Assembly (NCBI RefSeq): GCF_900106755.1
Contig: NZ_FNNN01000025.1
Location: 24,387 to 88,386 of the forward strand
Length of the DNA: 64,000 bases
From: Bacteroides faecis MAJ27
GTDB taxonomy: Bacteria; Bacteroidota; Bacteroidia; Bacteroidales; Bacteroidaceae
Direction: 5' to 3'
Shown here: piece by piece, positions 45,788 to 54,024 of the stretch
How positions within the stretch are numbered: position 1 is the stretch's first letter
Layout of the letters: each line of letters opens with the position of its first letter
Position numbers and translations under genes: made by a program
Notes under the pieces: generated by a model
What the model saw: the letters and a program-made list of their open reading frames with translations, nothing else
Database searches by the model: none
Told to the model about the DNA's origin: nothing

Positions 45788-45883
45788 CGAAAAAAGAAAG
45801 ATTTCTTCTTGATTTGTTTGAAAATAGTTTGGTTTTTATCGCACTATTACGTAAAAGTGGGGATGGATAAATAGAACGGACTC

Positions 45884-46414
45884 TTATTTATAGTGTTCTA
45901 AGAAATTCTCCAGAGCGATGATCTTGTCATTCCGCAGGTACTGCATGTCTATGACCGGAATGTAACTATATGGAATAAACTGTAACAGTCGTACGGCTGC
46001 AAATTTCTTATCAGCCGACATGAGGACATCCAGACGGAGGTTTCCGCCCTTTTCTTTCTTTATGTTGAAACTGTTGGAAAAATTCCCGGATTCAATCATT
46101 TCTTTCAGTGATTCCATATACTTCAGGTTGAATGAATAGTTCTTCTCTTTGACAACACTTTTGGTTGGCAGGTATTTCATTTCCTTAGACCGGAATTTGA
46201 GCTGGTATATACCTATAGCACAGATTAGTATACATGTGATAAGATATAAAATGTTGCCCGATGAAATCTCATCTATATTAAGTAGAACTGCTTCGGGCAA
46301 GTGAGAGAGTCCTATTAGCAGGATGAGTACTCCAATGATCGTTTTTTTTACGTTCAATCGTTTTCTGATATCTTGATTGGATAATCTGTCTGTTTTTGAT
46401 AATTGATTTTGCAT
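45884..46414 (-). CDS. Small membrane protein of unknown function
   Basis: A 176-residue protein. The ATG at 46414 is preferred because a -7 box lies at 46484-46477, downstream of the more distant in-frame ATG. Two hydrophobic helices (TIIGVLILLIGLSHLPEAVLL and ILYLITCILICAIGIYQL) are followed by a soluble C-terminal half ending in PYSYIPVIDMQYLRNDKIIALENFLEH. No catalytic motif or known domain is recognised. It is monocistronic between metF and the ferritin-like gene. Confidence 0.7.
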   Translation of the reverse strand: MQNQLSKTDRLSNQDIRKRLNVKKTIIGVLILLIGLSHLPEAVLLNIDEISSGNILYLITCILICAIGIYQLKFRSKEMKYLPTKSVVKEKNYSFNLKYMESLKEMIESGNFSNSFNIKKEKGGNLRLDVLMSADKKFAAVRLLQFIPYSYIPVIDMQYLRNDKIIALENFLEHYK

Positions 46415-46476
46415 AGTCCCTTCATTTGATATGTTAATACCTATTATATCTACGCACTTGTAGATAAGTGCGGTTG

Positions 46477-46484
46477 CAAATGTA
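46477..46484 (-). promoter_or_regulatory. -7 box of the small membrane protein gene
   Basis: TACATTTG on the minus strand; predicted start near 46470, 56 nt before the chosen ATG. Confidence 0.5.
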
Positions 46485-46586
46485 GAGGGAATAAAATGAA
46501 ATCTGCTGTTCCAATCCGGATAGAAATTGTTCAAAAGGAGTTTAAAGGAATATAAACTTTTGTGCGTCTTTGATGTGTGTATATGA

Positions 46587-46644
46587 AAAAGGCAATCTCA
46601 GCGAGGGAATGTCTTTTAATATTCTCTTTTTAAGATTGCCTTTT
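46587..46644. terminator. Bidirectional terminator-like hairpin
   Basis: AAAAGGCAATCT (46587-46598) pairs perfectly with AGATTGCCTTTT (46633-46644), with a 34-nt loop and T runs on either strand. It lies just downstream of the ferritin-like gene on the minus strand. Confidence 0.65.
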
Positions 46645-46668
46645 ACTCACTTTCTACTGGGTGGGAAA

Positions 46669-47181
46669 TTACTTTTCGAGAAATGATTTTTTCATTCTGG
46701 CAATGTCAGTCAGGTAATCCTGAAGATCTTGCTCATGTTCTTCTTCTTCGGCAAGAATATGTTTTGCAATATCACAGGTGGTGAAATCTTTTCCATTAGT
46801 GAAGTCGGCAATTTCTTGATAACGTAGTATTGCGCAACGCTCAGAAGCTACATTATCTTTCAGCAGACTTACAGAATCAAATCCTTGGGGAGCATCATAT
46901 TTGCATCTTGCCAGTTCGAACCATTTCTTCGGGTCCAATACGGGTACTCCTTCCAGTTCGATAATGCGGTCGGCAAGCAGTTGCGCATGTCTGCGTTCTT
47001 CTTCTGCATGTTCTTCGAACTCGCCTTGTACGTCTGCACGCATAGCGCCTTCTACTACTAATGCGCCTACCCAATACTGGTAGTATGCCAGCCATTCTTC
47101 AGACAATGCTGCATTCAACTGTGAAATCAAGCTTTCTACATCCAGCTTTCCTTGTAAGATTTTTACGCTTTCTCTAGCCAT
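46669..47181 (-). CDS. Dps-like ferritin (DpsL/thioferritin type)
   Basis: A 170-residue four-helix ferritin-family protein with paired metal-binding carboxylate motifs: EEWLAYYQYW (helix A), EFEEHAEEERRHAQ (helix B), ASERCAILRYQE (helix C) and ILAEEEEHEQD (helix D). Two cysteines (in ARCKYD and SERC) lie near the site, as described for the Bacteroides fragilis DpsL thioferritins. It probably oxidises and stores iron with peroxide and protects DNA under oxidative stress. It is monocistronic and ends at the hairpin 46587-46644. It is the last clearly core gene before the degraded island. Confidence 0.85.
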   Translation of the reverse strand: MARESVKILQGKLDVESLISQLNAALSEEWLAYYQYWVGALVVEGAMRADVQGEFEEHAEEERRHAQLLADRIIELEGVPVLDPKKWFELARCKYDAPQGFDSVSLLKDNVASERCAILRYQEIADFTNGKDFTTCDIAKHILAEEEEHEQDLQDYLTDIARMKKSFLEK

Positions 47182-47564
47182 AATTTAAAAGTTTAGGTTA
47201 CTATATTTAAGTTCGATATGTAACAGACAGGAGATGTTTTTGTTTGGGCTCGTGTAAGTTTTAACAGACTGATTTTTTTTTGCCTGCTCATACATCCCAA
47301 TCGTTTTTTTGTTTAATCTCTTTTTATTGTATGTGTAAACTGTCGCATTTATAACTTGAATTCAGCAATTCAGCTCCTGTTGCGTTAGTCGTTCTTCGTC
47401 ACTTTTTACCATCAAAAGTGACGAAGAACCCTTTTCTTTGGATTCCTCGGATAACTCGGTTGTCTGATAAAGGGTATATGTTCTTGTTTCTGTTTTCATA
47501 TCATTGTATGTTTAGAAGTTCTTTGATAGGTAGGGCAGTTTGTTCTGCTCTGTCTTTTCTGTTT
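47182..47564. other. 383-bp non-coding region with a 16-bp perfect hairpin
   Basis: No gene is supported. It contains the promoter region of the ferritin-like gene at the left and a strong inverted repeat: GTTCTTCGTCACTTTT (47391-47406) with its exact complement at 47414-47429, loop 7 nt. Base composition and gene quality change to the right, so this may be the left border of an inserted element. Confidence 0.5.
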
Positions 47565-47972
47565 CTATGCGTTGGTGCACGCTGCGAGCGTCTCATGTAC
47601 TTTCTGCTCCTGCTTCCTGCTATAAATCCACTCTGCACGCCTTTCACCGTTGTAGGTGAGGTTTGCACGGAACAGACCGTTCAAACCTTTCAAGACGTTC
47701 TTTATCGGTTTGGTGTCCCCGAATACGGCAATCGCTTTTTCGCTGTACTCCACGATTTCAAGATTGAACGGGGAAAGGTCTGCGGATGTTGTCGGCTGTT
47801 GCTCTCCTGCTTCCCTCTGCGGTGCTTTCAGACAAATGTTAGCTTCATCCCCTGCGGTATAGGCGTATCGTTCGATGAACTTTTCAAGGTCGTAAATTTC
47901 TTCTTTTGAAATCGTCCAACTGCTGTACTTGTTGCATCCCAAATACATGCCGTCCCATACTGTAGTTTTCAT
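47565..47972 (-). CDS. Mobile-element-associated hypothetical protein
   Basis: A 135-residue protein starting MKTTVWDGMYLGCNKYSSW. The C-terminal half (EYSEKAIAVFGDTKPIKNVL, then LTYNGERRAEWIYSRKQEQ) resembles a small domain I associate with Bacteroides conjugative-element proteins, where the usual form is FGDTK..IK..L..LGGRFN followed by GWIFSK. Here LGGRFN is degraded to LNGLFR. No function is known. Its 5' end overlaps the upstream mobile-element gene, which may indicate a frameshift or genuine overlap. Confidence 0.55.
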   Translation of the reverse strand: MKTTVWDGMYLGCNKYSSWTISKEEIYDLEKFIERYAYTAGDEANICLKAPQREAGEQQPTTSADLSPFNLEIVEYSEKAIAVFGDTKPIKNVLKGLNGLFRANLTYNGERRAEWIYSRKQEQKVHETLAACTNA

Positions 47973-48342
47973 GGTGTTCGTATTCTTTGTCATATTCTGC
48001 CAAATAAGCCGTTCTCTCAAAATTGGCGGCATACTTGTACATTTCGGGAAAAAGGTTGCGTGTATGGGTGGAAAAGCCTAAAATCACGGTTCTTTCTATA
48101 CGGTAGTCGTAGTAGTCCGTATAGCTTTTGCACTCGCTCACCCGTAATTCACCGATAATAACGGCTTTCGCATCATCGTAATAGATACCTATCCCGAATT
48201 TTTCCGACAAAGGTCGGATAAGGTCGGAAGTATGAAATTCGTAGGTTAGCAGATTGATAAGATGATAGGTTATTCTCCACTTATTGCGGGTCACTTCATA
48301 CATTACATAACTGTCGTAGTTGTAGCCTTCCAATACTACCAC
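47884..48342 (-). CDS. Mobile-element-associated hypothetical protein, probably N-terminally frameshifted
   Basis: The open frame from a GTG at 48342 encodes 152 residues (VVLEGYNYDSYVMYEVT and ELRVSECKSYTDYYDYRIERT), with no recognised domain. The same frame continues upstream to about 48397 without an ATG, encoding NNRSYDRDEQTISVNQ. In another frame ATG 48418 starts MNNVHLL just ahead of it. Removing one G near 48396 would join them as MNNVHLLECNNRSYDRDEQ. So the gene probably began at 48418 and carries a one-base insertion, or the sequence has an error. The last residues (RHVFGMQQVQQLDDFK) are out of frame with the natural start of the next gene. Confidence 0.5.
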   Translation of the reverse strand: MVVLEGYNYDSYVMYEVTRNKWRITYHLINLLTYEFHTSDLIRPLSEKFGIGIYYDDAKAVIIGELRVSECKSYTDYYDYRIERTVILGFSTHTRNLFPEMYKYAANFERTAYLAEYDKEYEHHENYSMGRHVFGMQQVQQLDDFKRRNLRP

Positions 48343-48451
48343 TTGATTGACTGAAATGGTCTGTTCGTCTCTGTCGTAACTTCTGTTGTTACACTCCTAA
48401 TAAATGCACATTGTTCATAATGAGTTGTTTTTTAATGATTAATATTTCGTT

Positions 48452-48598
48452 TCAGAGTATCACGCATAAAAGGATGATGAAAAGGACAAGCACGAAAATA
48501 GAGAGGAAAGCGGAAAGAATATGCCACACGGCACGGATGAGGAAAACCACTACCGCCAAAACCGCCAACGTGGGCGGAATACCGCCTAAATCTGTCAC
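48452..48598 (-). CDS. Small hydrophobic membrane protein
   Basis: A 48-codon frame from GTG at 48598 (VTDLGGIPPTLAVLAVVVFL, then RAVWHILSAFL and a second hydrophobic run IFVLVLFIILLCVIL). It forms one or two membrane helices, and its composition is convincing. It is co-directional with the two mobile-element genes downstream. Function unknown. No ATG is available, so the start is uncertain. Confidence 0.4.
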   Translation of the reverse strand: MTDLGGIPPTLAVLAVVVFLIRAVWHILSAFLSIFVLVLFIILLCVIL

Positions 48599-48944
48599 CA
48601 CACCACCAACAGGCTCACATGAAACGCACCGCCACGTACACCACGAAACCGACCAACGACTACTTTGCTAAATTTTTTATGCCTTGTCGGTGGCTTCACC
48701 TTGCTCGTTTCAGGGGGCAGCTACGGTCGGAGTCCCTAAAAATCTGCAATGGGAAGTCATGACGGGGTAATAAAATTGAGGAAATTGTTATATGGGAAAA
48801 AGAGATAAGGAAATACGGCAATACGGCAAGATTTGAGTACTAGCTATTGAGACAAATTATGCTCACACTAAACGGAGACGTTTTATCATTTTATATCTTT
48901 GCCAAAGCTATTTACAATATTCATTCTGTGGGTTAGAACAGACT
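48599..48944. other. 346-bp region without a supported gene
   Basis: A short plus-strand frame at 48619-48762 could encode 47 residues but has no support. A promoter-like TATCTTTG (+) lies at 48894-48901 and points into decayed DNA. Otherwise nothing is recognised. Confidence 0.4.
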
Positions 48945-49222
48945 TTATTTGCCAACCCAGCTTTTCAATATAGGAACCTTGTTCTTACTTATTGTGAGTT
49001 CCGCATTAGAATAGTTTTTAAACGGAGGATAAGTTTTCCTCTAAAATAATTTTCTAAAAACAATATACTGTCTATATTCACGATGTACTGGTGGTTCGCA
49101 CGGAAGAAATGTTTGGGGTTGAGTTGTTTTTCTAAATCGTACATGTTAACAGAAGCCGCTTCGGAAGTACCGTTGCACAGAAACAGATGTACAATTTTGT
49201 TTTCGGTAAAACGGCGGAGACA
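48945..49222 (-). pseudogene. C-terminal fragment of a LytTR response regulator
   Basis: Reading the minus strand gives ENKIVHLFLCNGTSEAASV, then DLEKQLNPKHFFRANHQYIV and, after a one-base frameshift in an A run near 49015-49025, ELTISKNKVPILKSW and a stop at 48945-48947. This aligns along its whole length with the C-terminal 86 residues of the intact regulator at 50510-51265 (about two thirds identical by eye). Only the DNA-binding domain remains. It is joined directly to a MATE-transporter fragment at about 49215, so a deletion removed everything between. Confidence 0.8.
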
Positions 49223-49706
49223 AGGTAGTTGTTAAGGGCTGTAAAGAATGCTGATGCATAGATGTTAAAGCCCGGCAATAGAAATGAGATACCATAAAGC
49301 CGAAAATCAAATGTCGTCAGGGAAAGGAGCTTTTTGTTGTTACCGACAAAAATACTTGCTTACGGGAATATGAATATTTCGGTAAAAGTAAACAATAATA
49401 ATCCTGAAATGCCGGTGAAGTGCAGACTACCACGATACATATTTTTGCAGTTCATCAAGCCTTCCGGTATCATAGTTATAATTGATAATCGGAGCTGTAC
49501 CTATGCCGAAGCTTAGAAATACCGCAAGAAAAATGAGATTGGCATATTGGATGCCCCCAAAGGCAGTTATTTCATTTTCTCAAATAAATATGGAAGTATT
49601 GCGGACCACTTTTTCCGTTTCACGTGCCATTTTTATCACTTCGCGCAGATTTCAATAGTTGAGGATAGAAATGTGTAGTAATTTTACATCCGTGATCTTA
49701 TAAACA
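49216..49706 (-). pseudogene. Decayed MATE transporter fragment
   Basis: The minus strand encodes, in shifting frames with several stops, pieces that line up with the second half of MATE pumps: NLREVIKMARETEKV, ITAFGGIQYANLIFLAVFLS, GIGTAPIINYNYDTGRLDEL, HFTGISGLLLFTFTEIFIFP and FRLYGISFLLPGFNIYASAF followed by TALNNYLVSA. It is clearly inactive. The piece stops just before the part still present at 52353-52522, so the two relics together would cover nearly adjacent parts of one MATE gene. Confidence 0.8.
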
Positions 49707-49713
49707 AAAAACG

Positions 49714-50272
49714 ATGATAACCAAAAGATTCCTTTGCTCATACTGCTGCTGTTACTATGCCTTACCATTTGGCAGCTTGTAATAAAGACGAACCTATTTC
49801 TTGTGGAGAAAGGACACCGAAGAAGGAACCAACTGATAAGTTCAAGGTTGTGTGGAATATACTCATAGACAATGAGATTTCCATAAATGAAATATTCATC
49901 GGGAACAAATATTTAGGAGTCCCAGATTGGCCTTGCAATGGACATCCACCGCATATATTTCCAGGTGGCACCTTTCCGCAAAGTGCTTTTGCAACTTCTT
50001 TTGACAGGGAGATGACCAATGACAAACATCCGATTAATGTTTATACCGATTTTAGTGAGCCGTATATTGCCACAATCGAATATCCAAATGGGATTGCATA
50101 TATGCAATTTCTGAAAGATATTTTGGAATCAGATGAATGCCGAAAATGCAAAGGCCATATACCTAAATTGCACAAGTTTCGGGTGGAACAAACTAAAGAA
50201 GTGTCAAACATAAAACTCTTCTTTCCTGACAATGAAAGGTTAGGAGAAACTATTGAACAGATTGTCAATTAA
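49714..50272 (+). pseudogene. Lipoprotein gene with signal peptide split over three frames
   Basis: From ATG 49714 the first frame gives MITKRF. The hydrophobic core LLILLLLLCLTI is in a second frame. The lipobox and mature protein (LAACNKDEPISCGE and on to 50272) are in a third. Two single-base losses, near 49730 and 49770, would restore a standard lipoprotein signal MITKRFPLLILLLLLCLTIL-AAC. The mature 165 residues have cysteine pairs (SCGE, DECRKCKG) and no recognised domain. The long intact mature frame suggests the damage is recent or due to sequencing errors. An in-frame ATG at 49757 would make a protein without an export signal. Confidence 0.65.
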
Positions 50273-50341
50273 AAAATCACTACGAAGAAGGTAAAGAGTT
50301 GGGTCGTAAGTGAATTTATTTTCAGAGGATTTATCATCACT

Positions 50342-50593
50342 ATGGATACACCTGCTCAAGGGATTTTCATCGATTTATCTGAAAACATCAACAATCTTGC
50401 TTATGTACGTAGGATAACCTATGGGGTAACAGGGTATTTCGTGATTGCCGGTAACCTAACCTATCAGGAGGTATTGACATATCTTACGAAATCATCTATA
50501 TCATCTACCTCACCGATCGAGCCATTTTTTCAGCAACGGAGCTTTATCTTTGCTAATGATTATTTCCACGTCGGGATATCCTTTCAACCGTAG
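50342..50593 (+). CDS. Uncertain short frame, possibly a gene remnant
   Basis: An 83-codon frame (MDTPAQGIFIDLSENINNL, YGVTGYFVIAGNLTYQEVL). It is in the same frame as the lipoprotein gene that stops at 50272, and the region between reads KSWVVSEFIFRGFIIT without a stop. It could be the 3' remnant of a second related protein. The last 28 codons overlap the regulator gene on the other strand and look non-coding. No function is recognised. Confidence 0.3.
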   Translation: MDTPAQGIFIDLSENINNLAYVRRITYGVTGYFVIAGNLTYQEVLTYLTKSSISSTSPIEPFFQQRSFIFANDYFHVGISFQP

Positions 50594-51265
50594 GACGAGT
50601 TTACCCCCAAAGTAATTACCCAAATATTTGATGCTTTCCATACGAACAATGTACTGGCGGTTCGCACGAAAGAAGTGTTCGGGGTTGAGCTGTTTCTCTA
50701 AATCGTCCATGCTGACAGAAACCGCTTCGGAAGTGCCATCGCGCAGAAACAGACGTACAATCTTATTTTCGGTGAAAACATAACAGATATCATTCACGGA
50801 CACAGTTTTGTAACCGTCACGATAAGGAATCAAAAAACGCTCGCGGTATTTATAATTACTGCGTTCCATAGCTTCGATGAGCTGGTGAAGATTATCTTCC
50901 GTAGTATTCAAAGCATATTGTTTCACTTTACAGATGGCTTGGGCCAGCTCATCCTTATCGACCGGTTTCAGCAAGTAGTCGAAACTATTGTATTTAAAAG
51001 CCCGAATGGCATACTCATCATAGGCTGTTGTAAAAATCACCGGAATGGGTGAGCCAGCTTCTTTGAGTGCATCAAAACTTAAGCCGTCGGATAACCGAAT
51101 GTCCGACAAAATCACATCGGGAGACGATTGAGTTTGCAAATATGCGATTGTGTCTTTGACACTGGTCATCGGACCTGAGATTATGAATGTCGGGTCGATT
51201 TTCTGCAACAGACGTATCAGTCTGTCGGCATTTCGCTGTTCGTCTTCAAGTATAAGTATATTCAT
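50510..51265 (-). CDS. LytTR-type response regulator
   Basis: A 251-residue regulator. The receiver domain has ILILEDEQRNADRL and VILSDIRLSDG (phospho-Asp55), with the K of LLKPVDKDEL. The LytTR DNA-binding domain (about 140-251) has ICYVFTENKIVRLFLRDG and HFFRANRQYIVRM. LytTR domains bind pairs of short GTT-containing direct repeats about two turns apart. Four candidate sites with that layout lie in front of lytS and three nearby operons (see findings). It starts 4 nt after the kinase gene ends, so the pair is one operon. A decayed copy of its C-terminus sits 1.3 kb downstream. Confidence 0.92.
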   Translation of the reverse strand: MNILILEDEQRNADRLIRLLQKIDPTFIISGPMTSVKDTIAYLQTQSSPDVILSDIRLSDGLSFDALKEAGSPIPVIFTTAYDEYAIRAFKYNSFDYLLKPVDKDELAQAICKVKQYALNTTEDNLHQLIEAMERSNYKYRERFLIPYRDGYKTVSVNDICYVFTENKIVRLFLRDGTSEAVSVSMDDLEKQLNPEHFFRANRQYIVRMESIKYLGNYFGGKLVLRLKGYPDVEIIISKDKAPLLKKWLDR

Positions 51266-51269
51266 GACG

Positions 51270-52337
51270 TTAGTGAGTATTATTGAGTATTGGTAGACTG
51301 ACCGAATAATCCCGGTCGGTCTTTTGGATGATAACCTCTTGATGGCTTAGGAGCGCATACCGTTCGCGGATATTTTTTTGTCCGAGGCCGGTAGACTCTA
51401 TGGAAGACAACAACGGCGATAACAGGTTACGTACAACGATATGGTTTTCAATTCGCAGGATGTCTATAGATAGAGGCGCGTCAGGAGAGTGCCCGTTATG
51501 TTTGATGGCGTTTTCCACCAACAATTGCAGACAAGCAGGGGGAATGGATTTCTTTTCCTTTCTCAGTGAGTCTTCGATATGGACTACGACGCTTTCACCA
51601 TATCGCATTTTAATCAGGTAGAGATAGGAATCGAGGAATCGTATCTCTTCGCAAACGGAAATAACGGTACGTTCTAAATTTTGAATAATGTATCGGTATA
51701 CTTTCGACAGATTACTGAGGAAGCATTCGGCCAATGCAGGATTTTCTTCGATTAATTCGGATAAGATACTGAAATTGTTGAACATGAAATGCGGGTCGAT
51801 TTGCGCTTTAAGGAACTGAAGCTGTGATTGAAGCGCAATTTCCTTTTCTTTCATCAAAGCGGTTTCCAACCGACTTTTTTCATCATTTGCCTGTATGTAG
51901 GATTCAAGATAGATGGCACAGGAATAGATGCAGGAGATGAAAGTGGCTATCATGCCGTAGATGTAGACGTTCTTCATGTAGAATGCCTCACCGAAGGAGG
52001 ATTCTAACAACCGGTTATACGCCTCGGTCATCCCGTAGGCCATCAGGTTGTTGAGCAGGAACAACAGGCAGGTATAGATGACCAGCCTTTTGTAAGACCG
52101 CCCTTCCGACGGGATGAAGCGAAACAGCAGATGACTATAGAGTAAAGACATGAATGTGAAGAGAATGCACAATACAAAGTCAATGAGCATCTCCGCCATG
52201 AAAGACCCTCCGTTCTCAACGGTCAAATCCTCGTCGCCGACTATCAGCCACAATATAATGTATAACCCGTAAGCTATCAACGACAAGGATATGCAGTTCT
52301 TCCAATTCAATATATTTGTTTTGCTTTCTTTTTTCAT
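51270..52337 (-). CDS. LytS-like sensor histidine kinase
   Basis: A 355-residue kinase of the His_kinase (PF06580) type. Four membrane helices lie in residues about 15-145 with almost no extracytoplasmic loop, then a short coiled coil, then the phosphoacceptor in AQIDPHFMFNNFSILSEL (His183). The HATPase region has LQLLVENAIKHNG and GLGQKNIRERY. The lack of a sensor loop suggests it senses an intramembrane or envelope signal. It pairs with the LytTR regulator 4 nt downstream. Its promoter is probably TATCTTTG at 52551-52544, leaving a leader of about 200 nt that contains a MATE relic. Confidence 0.9.
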   Translation of the reverse strand: MKKESKTNILNWKNCISLSLIAYGLYIILWLIVGDEDLTVENGGSFMAEMLIDFVLCILFTFMSLLYSHLLFRFIPSEGRSYKRLVIYTCLLFLLNNLMAYGMTEAYNRLLESSFGEAFYMKNVYIYGMIATFISCIYSCAIYLESYIQANDEKSRLETALMKEKEIALQSQLQFLKAQIDPHFMFNNFSILSELIEENPALAECFLSNLSKVYRYIIQNLERTVISVCEEIRFLDSYLYLIKMRYGESVVVHIEDSLRKEKKSIPPACLQLLVENAIKHNGHSPDAPLSIDILRIENHIVVRNLLSPLLSSIESTGLGQKNIRERYALLSHQEVIIQKTDRDYSVSLPILNNTH

Positions 52338-52352
52338 ATTACGACTATTTGT

Positions 52353-52522
52353 TCAATAATTATATTTTGCCTTATAACGTTTCAAACAATAGGTTGTGAA
52401 CATAAGCGCTCCTGTTTCTACAAACGTGATAGCAAGCCAAATTTTGTCTATGTCAAAAAGTACAGGAATAACAATGGCTGTGATGCTCTTGCATACGATC
52501 GTGTCGTATATCCATGTGCTAT
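52353..52522 (-). pseudogene. C-terminal relic of a MATE transporter
   Basis: The minus strand reads IVCKSITAIVIPVLFDIDK, IWLAITFVETGALMFTTY and CLKRYKAKYNY before a stop at 52353-52355, which is the typical last two helices and tail of a MATE pump. There is no start codon. It lies between the lytS promoter and lytS, showing that lytS-lytR was once downstream of a MATE gene in the same operon. Confidence 0.65.
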
Positions 52523-52543
52523 TTTGTTGTTATAAAACGGATA

Positions 52544-52551
52544 CAAAGATA
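52544..52551 (-). promoter_or_regulatory. -7 box of the lytS-lytR operon (P4)
   Basis: TATCTTTG on the minus strand, followed by TAT exactly as in the RND-operon promoter. It lies 41 nt downstream of the GGTT half-site of its operator. Confidence 0.55.
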
Positions 52552-52585
52552 CTTATTACACAAGGCTTTGGAAAGAAAAAAAATC

Positions 52586-52612
52586 TCAAACCGCTAAAAA
52601 AACATTTGAAAC
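52586..52612 (-). promoter_or_regulatory. Candidate LytTR operator in front of lytS (P4)
   Basis: On the minus strand GTTTC (52612-52608), then 15 nt, then GGTTTGA (52592-52586). The flank TTTAGCGG and the leading GTCGTTTC are shared with the operator of the RND operon. Confidence 0.55.
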
Positions 52613-52714
52613 GACAGAAAGAGGGTTCGTATCACCCAGTTTATTCTTTTAAGAATAGGACATCATCCAATTTTATAATTTTCTAAGACGAAATATCCAA
52701 GGGCGCATTCAGGC

Positions 52715-52742
52715 GTTTCAACAGCGGATACTGGCGGTTGGG
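52715..52742 (+). promoter_or_regulatory. Candidate LytTR operator in front of the Omp85-like gene (P1)
   Basis: GTTTC (52715-52719), 16 nt, GGTTGGG (52736-52742). GTT-to-GTT distance is 22 bp. Confidence 0.55.
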
Positions 52743-52776
52743 TATAATAGTGCTTTCGTTTTGATAAGGCAACCGA

Positions 52777-52784
52777 TACATTTG
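52777..52784 (+). promoter_or_regulatory. -7 box of the Omp85-like/phosphoethanolamine transferase operon (P1)
   Basis: TACATTTG, 41 nt from the GGTT half-site and 34 nt before the ATG at 52818. Confidence 0.55.
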
Positions 52785-52817
52785 TTTCTGTTTTTCGATT
52801 CTATATTTTACTAATTT

Positions 52818-53950
52818 ATGGAGATGATAAGAAGAGTTTTGATAGCGACCATTGTTTTACTCTCAGGCAGTACACTTTTCGCCCCAAATAAGTATTTTAA
52901 ACGGAATGACCAAGTAAAAGCAGCCCGACACTCTGATGAGAAAGGACAATATAAAGATGTGTCTCTTGCTTTAGGCGACTGTCTGGAAGATGAGATTATG
53001 CCTGAAGTGGATTACAGGCTGGACACCTTGGTACAGTCTGCTACAGATAGCATTATCAAAAATAATCTGTTTCAGCGGATTTACAGATACTTTCAACAAT
53101 CCAATGAAGTCCGAAACGATAAAAAAATCGATTTCAGTATCATCGGAGGACCGCATTTTTCCAAAGATACTAAATTGGGATTAGGAATAGTCGCATCCGG
53201 CCTATACCGGTTGGATAGAGCCGGTATGTCTCTTTCTCCTTCTAATATATCTCTTTACGGGGATATTACTACTACCGGTTTTTATTTGTTGGGGATTGAC
53301 GGGAATACCATTTTTCCCCGTGACCTTTACCGTTTGGATGTTAATATGTACTTTTTCTCTTTTCTCAGCCAATACTGGGGCATTGGTTATGGGAACGGAA
53401 AACGGAATGATGGGTACACCGAGTATAAAAGAAAAGAAATACAAATCAAACTGGACTTTTACCGTGAAATAGCTCTAAACACCTTTATCGGAGTTACAGG
53501 TATGTACCGTCATGTCAATGGAAAAGATTTTAAAGATATTCGTTTTCTGGAAGGCGAAAGAAATAAGATATCCAGTTTGGGAGGAGGTTTCATTCTTACT
53601 TATGATTCGCGGGATTTTATTCCCAATCCTTACAAAGGAACTTATGCTAAGATTGAACAAACCTTTTTTCCAAAATTTCTGGGCAATTGCTATTCTTTTC
53701 AGAGAACAGACCTACAAATCAGGCATTACGACGAACTTTGGAAAGGAGCTGTACTGGCTTACGATTTGAATGGAACATTTAAACCCGGAAATACTCCCTG
53801 GAGTATGGTAGCCCACTTGGGAAAGAAACTTTACCCAGTTATGGTTTAGGCTACCGCTGGGAATTTAAGAACCGGGTAAATATTCGTCTGGATTATGGAA
53901 TAGGAAAAGGCCAAAGTTCGTTTTATTTCAATATCAACGAAGCGTTTTGA
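52818..53950 (+). pseudogene. Omp85/surface-antigen-type outer-membrane barrel, internally deleted and frameshifted
   Basis: The first frame (52818-53849, 343 residues) begins with a signal peptide (VLIATIVLLSGSTLFA) and encodes most of a POTRA-less bacterial surface antigen barrel (KIDFSIIGGPHFSKDTKLG, GGFILTYDSRDFIPNPYKG). After NTPWSMVAHLG it loses register. The normal barrel end, LPSYGLGYRWEFKNRVNIRL then GKGQSSFYFNINEAF, is present in another frame up to 53950. The family segment between them (usually a RMRGYYEGRYRD-type motif and the following strands, roughly 50-60 residues) is missing. So a deletion plus frameshift near 53815-53832 removed several strands, and the protein is probably non-functional. 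Confidence 0.8.
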
Positions 53951-54024
53951 GTATTTTCTTTCTTATAACAAGGTATAGAGTCATTTAATAAAAAAGTACG
54001 AACAACTTATTTAAACCCTAAAAA

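Larger units (their letters stand above)
52338..52817. other. 480-bp divergent control region between lytS and the Omp85-like gene
   Basis: It holds, from left to right, the MATE C-terminal relic (-), the lytS -7 box and operator (-), then the operator and -7 box for the Omp85-like/phosphoethanolamine transferase operon (+). No intact gene is seen; the plus-strand frame at 52396-52686 has no protein-like character. Confidence 0.6.

Noticed and set aside
48619..48762. Plus-strand 47-codon frame (MKRTATYTTKPTNDYFAKFF)
   Set aside because: It has a believable N-terminus but no ribosome-binding site, no recognised family and an implausible C-terminal half. Kept out for lack of support.
52396..52686. 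Plus-strand 96-codon frame between lytS and the Omp85-like gene
   Set aside because: It runs antisense to the MATE relic and across two promoters; its translation is low-complexity and Lys-rich at the end.
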